The notes under the pieces were generated by a model that searched no databases, was not told the origin of the DNA, and saw only the letters and a list, made by a program, of their open reading frames with translations. From contig JAGGNK010012892.1 of assembly GCA_017590115.1 (NCBI GenBank), forward strand, positions 3,016,351-3,080,350: a stretch of DNA of 64,000 nucleotides, given 5' to 3'. The stretch's first letter is position 1. Every line of letters begins with the position of its first letter. Positions 1 to 12,721 of the stretch are shown here, piece by piece. The position numbers and the translations under genes are program-made. Source of the DNA: Montifringilla adamsi (Eukaryota; Chordata; Aves; Passeriformes; Passeridae).

Positions 1-3000
1 AGGTGTTTCAGAGGTGGCCTCTCTCCGGGGTTACTGCTCTGCCTAAAATCCCCCTTGTGCTAGAAGGAGGAGGAAGTGCTTGCAGCAGAGAAATGAAACC
101 ACTTAAGGTTTCCTCGAACAAAGAGGGTGGGTTTTTCAATAGAAAATACATCTTGTATGTCCTCCTCCAAGGCTGTGTGTCCCTGACGCCCTCCGCTCAG
201 CCCCCCTCTCATGAACACTGCACCTCGCCTGCAGCCAGGCTGGGTGAGGCAGGAAATCTCCTTCATGCAAGTGAATAAAAGCGTCTTGCATTGTATGAAG
301 CTATTCTGGATCGCATATGAGGTTGTCAGGTCTATTCAAAGTCACGTTTAAGTTAATACGGTCACAGCAAGATGACAATATTCACAGTAATTTAGGTCTG
401 CTCTTCAGTGAGGTTGTCCCACTTAATATCCCTTGGAAAAATCCTAGTCCTGGTGATTGGCTTTATTTTCTGCAGATCTTTTGGATGTTTGCTTGTCTCT
501 TTTGGATGTCTGGCAGCATTGTCACTGACAGAGGCTGTAACAAGCTGCTGCATGGGCTTTCACAAGCAGTCAGTCACTGCCTTGGAAAAAAATAGGGGTC
601 TTTGTTTCCTCATGTGTCCCCCTGAGTGTGAAATCAACCCTTCAGAACACACAGTCGGGGCATGAGGGTGACAGCCCATGGATTGTTTAGCAATGCTCTT
701 TATTGCTGGGGCAGTAGAGGAACAGTAATTAGACACGTGCAATGTTCTATTTCCTACCTATACTGTGTTTTTTATATCATACTGGATTGCTTGAAAGGCA
801 GAGTTCCTGGACCTGAAACCCTGGAGCCATGGGGCTCTGCCACTGATGTGCATGGGCTGAGAACTGCCAGCAGGTCCTCTTATGAGTGCTCACTTCAAAT
901 AGCAGAAGTAGTGTGAGGGCTCTCTCCAGCCAAGGTCATAGGAAAGAATTTCATAAAAGCAAGCAAACCATTAGCCTGTTGTGGAAAATGCAAATGAGAA
1001 ACCTGCTTTATCACGGCATCTGAATGGGAGCTGCTTGCAGAGGAAAGCAAAGAAAGCCAGGGATGGGAAACGACCTTCCAGAGCTTTCACCCTGCTGTCA
1101 CGTGGCTCTGTCACTAGGGACTACTTCCTAGCACAGCCACTGTGACAGCCCCTCAGAGTCCTTTCCTTGCCAGCTTCCTTACCAGCTCTTCAGAAGAGAT
1201 CAGAATAGCCCTGCTCAGATAACACCCAGCTTGTGCTGGTGATTCCTTCCATATGCATGTCTCTTTTAACATCTGTGTTGGCTGCTGCCACCTCTTGCAC
1301 CTGAGTATGCAAATAGCTCCCTCCAGTCCAGGAAATACACAGCAAAGTTAGGTTTTCTACAGTGTGACCTTGTAATTTCTCCCCTCTTTTGAATTTCTGC
1401 ATGGCCCAGGTCATGATCAAATACAATGTAAGAGAGAAGCTAATTTCTTAGCTCCATGTTTGGTAGGGTCAGTGTAACATCACTTCCTTTTTATGGAATA
1501 CGTAGGCTGGCTACATGCAAAGAAAAGGCTTTTACCCACTCTTGTTGTTAATGATGATAATTATGGAAGGCAGAAGGAACAGGCAACAAGACTGAGCTCC
1601 CATTGTGATGCACAGTGCATGAACACCAAGTGTTACACTGGCCCTGCTTTGTATTAGAGTCTAATTGCAGCCTGTCACAGTCAACAAACCATTTTTTCCA
1701 TAATGGAAACCACACTCACTCTGTATTACACAGTATGCTAAAAGATATTGTGAGAGCTGGAGAAAAGAGCCCCTCACTTTACAGTTATGATGATTTTTTG
1801 TTAGTATGTATAATTTATCTATTCAATAAAGAGTAGTTATTCCCCTATTGACCTACAGGATTTTAATAAAGAGTAACTGTGTGGCCTGACAACCTTCTTT
1901 AAGCACCTACTTAAAAGTAACAGATGTTAGGCTAGCATGAATAATACTCTGTGAACAGGGTTTTTTTTTTCATTTTGTGTACCTCCTTAGCCTACCCCAG
2001 CAGTGGAGGAGAGCCTCCACTGACATAATTATTAAAATTTGGATGATGGAAGTCCTTGCCCTGCCCAGCCTGTGTCCCAGTGCTGTGTGACTGCTTTGCT
2101 ATTCTCTGCCCTCGATGTACAGCTGAGAGTCAGAGTGCTCAGGGACTGGAAAAACAGGGACAGCTAACAAGCCTGGGGAGCTGTGGGTGGTGAGAAACAC
2201 ACGGTGGTGTTTTGTCCCTGGGCTTTCCCATGAAAACTTCCATATTAAGGCTTTTGCTCCTGTTTGTTGTTGCTAATTTGATATTTTGTATCGGCACTGC
2301 AGTTTGTCCTTTATATCTTGGTATTCTATGGGGGCAACAAGAAAGGATGCTGCTTGTTTGTGAGCCTAAAGCCTAAGGAAAGAATGTGACAAGAAAGCTT
2401 TGATAGCAGTGAAGTGGCTGGGGACAGAGGGAAGGAAATGGGCAAATATTAGCAAGGATACAGATGAACATGGGAATGCTCTGAAATGCCAAGAATTTGT
2501 GTGAGTTCGGAATTTGTTTGTTAACTGAATTAAGTGACTCTGAAGCACAAACACTTGGGCAAAAACAGATCAGCAAAGCCGCCTCTACGTAACAGCAGCT
2601 TCCAGCAAAATCCAAACAGCAAAAACCCCTGGAGACCCAGACCTCATGCTCACCTTTCCTGTAGCATCTGAAGCATCAGGGGACACACTTGTAACTTCAT
2701 GCACCAAAGAGATTTGTGCTACAGTTCCCTTTCTCAGCCTGTGCTGCACATCAACCTGCTCTTCCCTTGGGACTTCATTGCCCTGAAGTCAGGGAGAGTC
2801 TCTGCATTGCCATCAGCTTCACAGACTTTGGAGCAGGCACTGAAGTTTGTCCTCAGCCAGCTGAACCCCATTCAAGTTCTGAAGCATAATATTTCATGTA
2901 GGTTTCTTGTTTCCTGAGGCTGTGGACAGTCTTACATGAAAGAAAGAGCTCAGGGACTTGAGGCTGAGCCTGCTCACTGAAGAGTGTGGAGGCTCAGAGC

Positions 3001-3519
3001 ACAGCAGTACTGCAGGAATAACAGGGCTGCAGGAATGGCAGTGCTGGCTCCAGACATTCCTGCCTGCCCCTCAGCCTGCACCGGAGCCCTGTGGGGAGCT
3101 GTAAATGGGATCCTGTGAAGCTACGTGGCCTGGCAGCAGAAGTAGGAGCTGATCATCCCTGTCTCCTCAGGTGTCAGCCCCCAGTGGGTGAGGGGATGAT
3201 GCTGCTGGGCTGGATTGGGTGCAGTGAGGGTGTGTGAGTGGTGCCCAGCGCCACAGCTGCCTCTGTCCTCCCCTAGTTCCAGGTGAGCATTCCCTCCTCT
3301 CCCTGCTGGGGAATTGCTGTTAGCCTTTTACCTGTGCCTGAATTGGCTTTTAATTCATGTCTTGCGAGAGAGAAAAGAGGATGATGATGTATCACTCCTA
3401 AGCGCTGTTTGCTGCTGGTTTTGTACAATTATTTTTAAGGCAATAATCATTTTATACAGTGCTAAATTCAGTCGATCAATGTTAAAAGGAAGACAGTATT
3501 TAATGCAAAAGCACAACCT
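1..3519. other. Intergenic, nothing recognised
   Basis: Mixed-composition DNA with no splice-consistent coding stretch or clear repeat family. Open frames here are all under about 95 codons and resemble no protein family I know. Two nearby AATAAAGAGTA motifs (about 1825 and 1867) look like a short local duplication. Confidence 0.6.
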
Positions 3520-3760
3520 CAGCAGAAAAGGGAGTAAGTTTAGCTTAGCTATCAGAAATTCTTCTCTGTGAGGGTGCTGAGGCTCTGGCACAGGTTGCCC
3601 AGAGAAGCTGTGGATGCCCCATCCCTGGAAGTCTTCAAGACCAGGTTGGATGGGGCTTGGAGCACACTGGGATGGTGGAAGGTGTCCTGCCCATAACAGG
3701 GAGGTTGGAACTAGGTGATGTTTAAGGCCCTTTCAACCCAAGCCATGCTATGGTTCCATC
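3520..3760 (+). mobile_element. CR1 LINE, 3'-terminal fragment
   Basis: The segment follows the well-known avian CR1 3' end closely: AAATTCTTCTCTGTGAGGGT, CACAGGTTGCCCAGAGAAGC, GACCAGGTTGGATGGGGCTT, GGTTGGAACTAGGTGATG and CAACCCAAGCCATGCTATGG. It is 5'-truncated, as nearly all CR1 copies are, and has many point differences, so it is an old insertion. No coding part of the element is present. Confidence 0.93.
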
Positions 3761-4234
3761 AAAACAAAGAGAGTGCAATGCAAAAGACAGACAAGGGTTG
3801 TTCTAGATCAGCTTCTTTCTGCTCTGGCCGTAGTGTCAGTCTGCATGCACAGGCTGTTCCCTGGCAATAGCCATGTGAAATCCAGCTGATGGAGGATGAT
3901 ATGTGAATTTGAGCATGTAGTGAGAATGATTTCACCTCTTTGGAGAGGCAGTGTGAAATGGAAGCTGATGAGTGTGTGGCTCTCACAACCACAGCATTGC
4001 TCTCAGCATATGTGTTGGTGGTTTGGGTGCTAATTAGTCTTCCACCTAGGCAAAGAAAAGGAGATGATTGTTCTGCGTGGCCTTTAAAAGGAATGGCAGG
4101 ACTGTTAGGAAGCTAATAGTCATCTCTCTAAGTCACATCTGATTCAGCTTTGCTGTCACTTGGAAGGAATGCCAGAGAAGAGCATTTCCTCTCCGAGGAA
4201 AGCTTGAAAGTTTGAGAGAGCCACTTAGGGAGTC

Positions 4235-4452
4235 TGCAGTATGGAGCACCTCTCCAATGAGGACAGGGTAAGAGAGCTGGGATTGTTCAGCATGGAGAAG
4301 ACAATACTCTGGGGAGACCTTGTTGTAGCCTTCCAGTATGTAAAAGGAGCCTGTAAGAAGAGTGAGAACAGAAATTTTAGCCAGGCCTCTTGTGACAAGA
4401 TAGTGACAAGATAAGAGGTTATGACTCTAAACTAAAAGAGGGCAGATTGAGC
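4235..4452 (+). mobile_element. CR1 LINE, fragment lacking its 3' end
   Basis: CR1-like landmarks are GGAGCACCTCTCC, GAGAGCTGGGATTGTTCAGC, CTCTGGGGAGACCTTGTTGT, GCCTTCCAGTAT and AAACTAAAAGAGGGCAG. In CR1 this region lies immediately upstream of the part seen at 3520-3760. This copy stops where that one begins. It has no 3' tail, which is unusual because CR1 copies normally keep the 3' end. Confidence 0.88.
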
Positions 4453-6361
4453 CCCCCACACCCACCCCACAACCTTGCCCCAGGTTTTGGTAGCAGTGAA
4501 ATCTTTATTCCATCTGCAGCTTCTGCTTTTTTTCAGGTTGCTCTGGTGCCTGCTCCCCATGCCAGACAGGTGAAGACATGCTCAGTGTGTTTAGCCCTAG
4601 CTTGATGCATTCTTTGCAGCTGCCTGGGGAGCATATTTACCTCTGGTGGGTGTATTTACATCAGTGGTACAGCAGTTCTGGAAATGGATAGGGTATTTGC
4701 TGTTGGATGTAAAATACAAGAGCTACTGACCAGATTCTACCTTTCTGTGCTTTACAGTTGCTGTAATATTTATGTTATTTCAGGAACCTTTGAAAGCATA
4801 GTATTCTGGTACGGTTCACGTTGCAAGACTAATCCATCACTGGAAAACTCCAGCACACACTGCAGCCCGAGAAAACCTTTGTATGGATCTGCTTTGGCTC
4901 CCTGGCTCTGCATGAAACCAACTACCGACAGGCAAATCCCTTCTCTGCAGCCCCGGGCTGCCAGGAGAGGGCAGGCAGCTGCCAGCAGCCCGCTGGAGGA
5001 TGAGAAACCCTTCACACTGAACTAAGAAACCCACAGATAAAAACAGATAAAATCAGAAAAGCAGAATATCAAGTGACATCGCAGCGCATCTAACACCTGT
5101 TCATTGAAGTTACAGGAGCAGAAAAGTAACAGAAATTTGCTGCATTTCCAGGTGTGGACATGAACTAACAATCAATACCCAAATACCTGCCCTGCTTGAG
5201 GATTTTTTTAAAAATTAATCCAGCATCGCAGCCTCAGCCTCTCTTTAATTGTTTCTAAGTAATATTTATTTTCTGGCTCCTGGAGATGACCTATAGGCTC
5301 TCTAGCATGCACAGGCATCCAAAGACTGATGAGGATAATCAGGTGGAGAGTGGTTTTTGGTTTTTTTTTTCTTTTTTTTTTTTTCTCCTGACTTCACAGA
5401 TGAACACAGGCAGGTGAGCTGGTACTTCTTGCAGGTGGCTGAGCAGACTGGGGGTTGGGTTCTGCAGCCCTGGTATTGCTCCCTACAATCACTCGTATTT
5501 CCCTTGCCTAGGTACAGCCTGCCAGGAAGTCTGCTGCAGCAGAGGTTTGGGAAAGAGCCAGGGAGTCCTTTATGTCCCTCCTTGAGTTAAGGCCGTGGGG
5601 AGCAGTAGGCTCAGTCAGCCCAGCATGAGTTTTAAGGTATTTTCCAGATTTTTTGCACTCAGACTTGAGGCATGTCCATATTAGGCTGATTTTTAAGCTG
5701 CCTGAAGGTGCTCTTAAAGTCTGGGATGAGCAGGCTGGGAATGCTGAGCCCCAAACCCAGCCCAGAGGTGCTGCAGGTCCCTTTGCTGTGCCTCTGCAGT
5801 GAACCTCTGTGGCCGTCTGCCTGCCCCCGTACGTCTGCGCTAGCAGGGATCTGCTGATGGCAGCCTGACATTTATATTCAGGGGAAGACAGCTTTTGTCA
5901 AAACCCATCAGTGAATCTCTTTCTGAGGAACTAATACAGCAAATCCTACAAACCCTGTGTTTTCTGCTATTTCTGACATTCCATAGTTCAGTGGCTTATA
6001 ATTACAGACAGTATGCTGCTACAGGGTCCTCTGCTGCACAGAGGGTGGCTGCTAATAGGGCTTCAGCGCTTCCCCTGGCATGCCTGGGCATTCAATTAGA
6101 GATAAAGCTACACCTCACATTTGGTTAAAAGCGTAGACCTCCCCACTCGTAGTTACACAGTTTGTGGTGACTGGGAGTGGGGCTGGCCCAGCCTCATCCC
6201 CAGTGGGTGCAGCTGTGAGCAGCAGGTGAGCAGCACTGGCAGCAATGAGCCATGGAGTGCCCAGGGGCACTGAGCAACCACCAAAGGGAGCAGAGGGCAC
6301 ACAGGGGCAGGGCATCAGCATGAGGGGATTAAAAGCTGGGCTGAAGAACAAGAAGGGCAGA
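4453..6361. other. Intergenic, no gene recognised
   Basis: Holds an interrupted T-run at 5361-5384 and otherwise unique-looking DNA. A 113-codon open frame at 4684-5025 has no recognisable domain and no splice context. Confidence 0.6.
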
Positions 6362-7010
6362 TGCTTGCAGCCTTCTGAAACTGTATGATGATACTCTGTG
6401 TATCGTGGCCATCTCAGCTGTGACATGTGCTGTGGCACATGGTGACCCTGATGTGATTTGGGGCTGGGCTGTAGGGTGAGTGAGGTGTGGCTGGAGATGG
6501 AGCCCAGTGTAGCATTGAGAGCTGCAGGAGAAGCTGCCTGGTCTGGACCAGAATGATTTTGACACCTGGGGAACATGTAAGCTGCTGGGGACATAATGGG
6601 AAATAATAAGTGAAGAACAGACCGTATTTGTCCCCATGGAAAGCTTTGTTAAAAAGAGAAGGCATTAAGACTACTGACTATGTCCGTAGTAGTGTTTTAC
6701 TATGGAAAAAGTTGTAAGATTTTAAGACTGATGCAAGTACTGCTTTTAGTGTTTGGAAAGAAGTTAGGGAAAGACTATGGGAAGTGGAAGAAGAATCAGA
6801 GTAAGAAATTGAAATTAACAGGGAACTGAGGCAGGCAGGCACTTGCAGCCTTCTGAAGTGACATGATGTTACTCAGCATGGGTGGATGCTTGAAGCTTTC
6901 TGATATGGCCTGGTGTTACTCTGTTTAGGCTGAAGCTTCCTGAAACTGTACAGTGATACTCTGTGTATTGTGGCCATCTCGACTGTGACATTTGCTGTGA
7001 CACCCACCTG
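6362..7010 (+). repeat. Degenerate ~45-bp repeat family: three tandem units plus an outlying copy
   Basis: Units start at 6840, 6887 and 6931 and share a core like CTTGCAGCCTTCTGAA then TGATGTTACTCTGTG. A fourth copy at 6362-6430 matches the third unit over a longer span, continuing into GTGGCCATCTC and CTGTGACAT. The two longer copies are about 570 bp apart in the same orientation. The family is unidentified. It could be part of an old LTR, but no LTR ends or primer site were recognised. Confidence 0.65.
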
Positions 7011-7011
7011 C

Positions 7012-10000
7012 TGCAAGGCAATGACAGTCACCTGGGTGACTCATGTCTTGCTGTGCCTGTGGTCAGGTTGAGAGTCCGAGCTTCCAGTGGGCTTGCAGTG
7101 ACCTCACGTTGGTCCTTCACAACCAAGCTTTGTGTACTCTGCTGCAGCCTGAGGTGAGCTTGCTGTGTGGTGAAAGAGTGCATTTCCCCAATCTGCTCTC
7201 TCAGGACTGGTGTCACACGGTGGTGTCCGAGGGGCAGAGCAGAGTGAGTCCCCTGGATCTGCCTGCCAAAGATAATGTGGAAGTAGTGTTGAAGGCAGAC
7301 ACGTCACAGGAGATTGGGCTTCTCAGTCTTACATCCCCCTTCTTGTGGGAATTTGTAGACCTGAAAGCAGCGGGTGCAGCCTGCCACGAGCTGGGAAGGA
7401 CAGCAGATGTGGCTATTGGCCACAGGGCACAGAAAGGGCTTTGAGAGGTCCCAGAGCTGTGGTTGTGCTGAACTGTTCTGCTGCCCTACAGGTGGGCACA
7501 GCAAGCCCAAACCTGAACGAGTCAGCAAATACCCTGCTGATGAGCACAGGGCAGGAGCCACAAGAAATTAGAAGGGGTTTAGGATGCAGCAGGCCATTTT
7601 AGGTTGTGCCATTAGATGGTGGCTTTCTTAGGAGCAACATTGGAAACAGAGGATCTAGCAGAGAGAGTGAACAGGAGTGTAGTGCAAATCAGTAATAAAA
7701 AATAATAATACTAAGACATCGTTTCGGTGCTTTGTGATAGAAAAAAATAATTATCTTACTGCACAAACAAATGGAAGAGCACGGATGATTAAAATTATAA
7801 TTAAAGCAAAAGAATGACACTGGCACCACAGACATCTCTGCAGACTATTTGAACAGTGTGTTAAACAAAGTCAATCATTTCTTCATAATAATGGTATTTA
7901 CAGTAACACAATGGGAATGCAAGGCATTTCACTGCAGGCAGCCTGGTGTTTAAAAATATACTTAGAGCACTGATATCCAGAAAGAATAGGTATGGTGTGT
8001 GTTGAAAAAATGGTTAATGCTGCAGTTCAGTTTTCAGATGCCAGGCTTTAGCATAATAAGCAGCAGCAAAGGAAATTAAAATGAGGGAAGAACGTTGAAC
8101 AAGGGCTTTAAAAAGAGGATTTGCTATAGAGACTTTAGAGCAGGATGATTTTGATTATATTACTGTACGAGATAAAATGAAGCTGGAGGGATTCATAATT
8201 ATTAGCATCTCTAATCCACAAAAAAGAATTTAAAGATAAGATGATAGAATATTATTAGCAACTTCAGGCAAAGCTTTTCTATTTGTGGTCATTATTAATT
8301 GCCTTTTTTGGATATAATTTAAAAAAATTCAACAAGACAGTTCTGGATGATTTTTTCTTTTGAAGGAGGCTTCAAAATTTGTCTGCAAATGTGTTAGCAG
8401 CCCTGTAAAACTTTAACAGATACTAGAAAAGAATAAGGAGTGCTATCATGTGCCATGCCATGCACTGTGATATTGTGAGGAGATAATCAGGTGCTCCATG
8501 TCCCTTCTCTCTTTTGCAGATAAACAGGAGACAGTGATAGATTCAAAAACCTACAAGGGTTAAACCAATCAAAGGAATACTTAGAATTAATTTGTGTAAA
8601 TCCTTGCCAATAAATTCTACTTTATGTAAGAGGTTGGTATGGTGCAGGAGAGATCATAACGCAAAGTTCTTAGTCATTGCCCTTGAGTTGTACCAGCCCC
8701 ATGTGTGTCTGCCTCTAATACATTTAAGAATTGCCTTTTCTGTTTGGTATTTTTCTGGAAGAACCTGTTCCTTTTCTGTTTTGCTTTTTGCTACTGCTTA
8801 CATGCACTCTCGAGTTGTTAGCCTGCTCTGTGATGTGAGATCCCATACTCCAGTTACCTGGCTGAAAAAACAAACACCATCCAATAGATTAAATTTGTAC
8901 ATCTTTTCATCTGCTTTTCATTTGCAGGTACAGATCCAACTGATAGTGGGGCTGAGCTAGCAAAGCTTCATTGTTTGTCTGGAAAAACCTTGTCTCTGCT
9001 GTCCCAGTCGGCTTGGGGCTCCCTGAGAGCTGAGAAACTGCAGGGCAGAGGTCTGGAATCAGCAGCACCTTCTGCCTTGCATGCCAAGTTATCAGAAAAA
9101 TACTGGGCAAGAACAAGACAAGGACAAGGGATCTTAAGGAGGTTCCTTACTGCCTATAAATGTTTTGCTTGTGCCTTCAGAAGGCAGGCCTTCCTTGGGG
9201 AAAAGGAAAAACTCATCTCAGAATCCAACTGGTTTTAGTACCCTTGAAATCTTTTGCTTGGAGTTTTTTAAAGGCTAAAGTGATGGCAAAAAGTAGGAAT
9301 GATGGTGTACACAGAAGGTGGGGAAGACAGCATAAACGTGCTGTTTGGAGAGTGTTGCTCTCTGTAGAATAGCAGTGGAAGGAATTATAGGCAGGAGGAA
9401 TCTTCAATTAAGATAGTATAAGGAAGCAAATATTTGAGGAACCGGTAAATCAACTAGATAAGGGCAGAATAAATGTAATTCAAAGACCAATTTCTTGTTG
9501 TAGGATGTTGCAAACATCAGAGCGCAGCACTGCATTTCATGATGGACTGTACAGCACAAAGCTGGAAAAGAGGCTGTAGCTCTCTCTAAAGCTCACTGAA
9601 AGATAAATAAATCACAAAGGTTATTGTATCATACTGTCAGTGAGGTTTTTAATAAGTAGGTACAATTATTTTAGGCATGAAGAAAATATAAGAACTATGC
9701 CCCCAAGGGCTGTTATTCTCACAACAAATGTGCTGGCAGAGAAAGTCAAGGAAAGGCATAAATATAATAGGATGGGAAACTATGTGCTGGGGAAAAGGGG
9801 ACTCTGATCCTGTTAGATGTGCCCAGCACTAAGAAGCACATTCCTGTGGAAGACTTGCACAGAGGGGGCGAGGGGGAAATCCCCAAGTTTTACATAGGGC
9901 AATGAAAATGTGATACAAGGCCTAAAACCAGGCATCAATAAATTAATAAAAATTTCAGACTTACTTGGCAGTAGAAATGTCCTTGGGATGATCTCTGCAG

Positions 10001-12638
10001 TCGATAAGCACTGGGATGGGAAGTGTGAGTCCCACTTGGATAGTAAGGGCCAGTTTAGAAAGCCTTTGCTCTTACTGGTGAGCATTTAATGCTCATCTGG
10101 GGTGAATAAATTCTCCATCAGCTCAATTTCAGGCCAAGTCTCATGATTCAAAATGAATTTTTCCCAAGTAATGATTCCCCAAATAAGGACTGGAGGATTA
10201 GGACCATTAGAGACTATCCCGGTCAGTAATTTGAGTACCAATAGAGGGCTTGTAGGTTACCAAAGGAAGAATAACATTTATTTCTCTGTTACAGAAAGCA
10301 AATATAAAGCAATGGAACAATGTTTAAAGCAGATGAGGATAAATGTGTCAGATCAAGCCCTCACACTTAGATTCAAAGGGTAGGGTAAGTGGGAAAGTTA
10401 GTTTCACCTGCAGGTTGAATTGTAAAGCAGTCCCAGTGACTTAGGAACATGCCACCTCCACTCAGTCTGATGTACACTGCAGAGGGCAGTCCATGGCTCT
10501 GACTTACAGGGTGCACAGCAGGTCCCAGTCCCACACCAAGCTTGTTCCCTGCCTGCCAAGGAGAACCCTTAATGCTCCTGGTTATTTATCCTGGTTCTCT
10601 GTCTCTGTAGGCTTTAATTTGCCATTTTTAAAATGGGAAGGTTTAAAAATCTGGAGGATGGAGATTTGTGGGGGCATTTTTAAAAAATATTTTTCCCCCC
10701 CAAAGCTCTTGTGAGGCCAGTGCTCAGCTCTGTAGCTCTGTGCTGAGGATGCCACCAGTGCCCACACGAGGACCAAACTTTGCTGTCACTGACTGCTTCA
10801 GGGCTGGTCTGCAGAGCCTGGCAGCATCAGGCTTCCACACGTGTGAGTTGAGCATTCTTACAGTTTGAGTGAAAAACCTCCCCAGTCTCTCCCCTGGAAA
10901 AGAAACCCACCGTGGTTACTGTAGTAACCGTGATCTCACCTGCCAGCAGACACAGGCTGCTGGACAGCCCGTGCTGCGCTGGGGAGGGTGGCACATGCAT
11001 GACTCTAGCAAACAGGGCTTGGACAGCATTTTCTAAGTCATTCAGGCTGCCCTTTTGCCCCAGGGCAGGACTGGCTTGCCTTCACCAGGCAGGTTCTTGT
11101 CTAACTCTGTGTTTTAAATCTCCAGTGATGAGGAGGGGAATGTTTTTCCTTGTCACAGCTGTTGCTGTTTCATAGCCTGCAGGGTGAAAAGGATGGCATT
11201 TCCATACAGTTTTTCTATTCACTGGTGTAATTGTAGTTCTTGTCTCTGGTTGTTTGATAGATTGAACTAATGACCAGCCATTTGTGTAGTGATCTTTTTT
11301 GCCTCCCTTATAATGTTCTGGGAGTTGGAATATGACTTGGGAAGAGCAGAACTGTGCTCAAAGTCCTGTGACTTTCTGTGGCTGGAGAGCACATGGGCAG
11401 ACTCAGAATCAGCCTTTTCCTCTCTATTCTCTTGGACTGTGTTCCTGATTTATAGAATTTACTCTCTCCCAAGCCTGTAGGTAGTATCAAATTGCTCTTC
11501 TTTCTGACTCAGTTCCTTCTTTTTGGATTTTAAATATGCTGTTACCAGTAAATAGTAAATCTATGATAACACTGGGTTGTGAGAATTTCTAGGTCTTGAG
11601 GAAGAAAGAAATGTAAGTAATTGGTGGCCAGAAGGTGTAACATGTTTGTCAGATGAAACAAATCAGAGGCCATAATGTCTGAAGGAGAAGAGTAGATGGT
11701 TGTTTTAATGGAGTTGATACTGGCAGCATGAGCAGCAGAAACATAATTTCAGTGTCCTGTGGGAAGGTTTTTTTCCTCTGTTATTTATCAGTTTGAGCTT
11801 GTGTCCTCCTTTCACACCCCCTCTGGACAGTGCCTCAGTCCATTGCTCCAAGGAGGCTGGATGCAGATGCCACCCAATCTCATCCTGCAGCAGTACAGAG
11901 AGAAGGAGATTATTTAGCAGCCTCACAGTACATTTCTATCTCATACTTTGCTCCTTTCAGGTGGTTACAAGTGGTTTTGCAGACTTTGAACTTGTATTAA
12001 TAAAAAGTATAGAGAGTTAACTTTTAAATTTCTTTAGCTCTTAAAATGTTTTGGTTTTGCCGGTTTCCAGTCAGGTCTTTCCCAAGTAAGCTCTGTGTTT
12101 ACTTTACCTGGGCTCTGCTTTCATTTCTTGAAGTACAGCTTTAGAATCGAAAGTGATCTTTGCCACTTGGTCATAAGGTCATAAGGCTTGACTCTTCCCT
12201 GCCTCCTGCTCCTCTTCCTCTGCTCTAGGTTCTGGATAGAAATGAGATCAGCTTCAAGGTTTGGTATGACTTCTTGTGTAGTTTCCATGCTGAGTTTAAG
12301 GTCTTTAATGGTAGTATGGGTTCCATTAAGAGCCCTCATCCCCAGAAACACTGCTGCTTCTCCCACCCTATTTCTCCAGTCCTTATTGAAATTTTGTGTC
12401 AGAGGCTAAGCTAATTCTTTCTTGAAGGTGTGGAATTCAACAAGGGTAACTGGGTTTCCTCATGGACCCACTTCCATCAGCCAAACCAGAAACAGGAGGT
12501 AAGGCCCAAGTCAGGCCCCACAGTCCAAAACCAGCAGCCTGGACAAGGAAATCCAGAACCAGTCAAGACATTTGAGTCCAAAGCCCTTCAGCCTCTCATG
12601 GAGCGACTGCTCCCACAGACAGCCCAGCAGGGAAGGAA
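7012..12638. other. Intergenic, no gene recognised
   Basis: About 7600-8500 and 9380-10400 are AT-rich, with many short A/T runs. A perfect inverted repeat lies at 10914-10929. Open frames reach 133 codons (7043-7444) but show no domain, coding bias or splice context that I can recognise. Confidence 0.55.
10914..10929. promoter_or_regulatory. Perfect 16-bp inverted repeat resembling an RFX X-box
   Basis: GGTTACTGTAGTAACC has 7-bp arms around a 2-bp centre. It resembles the RFX-family X-box layout (GTTRCC, short spacer, GGYAAC) but has T/A rather than C/G at the inner position of each half-site. Function is inferred only. Confidence 0.3.
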
Positions 12639-12721
12639 GGTGGCCAGGGAAACAGAAGCCTTGGCCAGCTGCAGCCTCTGCTCATGCTGTGTGGGCCTTT
12701 TGCAAGAGGAGATCCCACCTG
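12639..12721 (+). repeat. Duplicated segment, copy A
   Basis: Matches 14043-14110 in the same orientation. Shared landmarks are GGTGGCCAGGGAAACA, AAGCCTTGG, CATGCTGTG, GGCC followed by TTTGCAA, and CCCACCTG. Copy A has about 17 extra bases after AAGCCTTGG. The parent repeat family is unknown. Confidence 0.6.
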
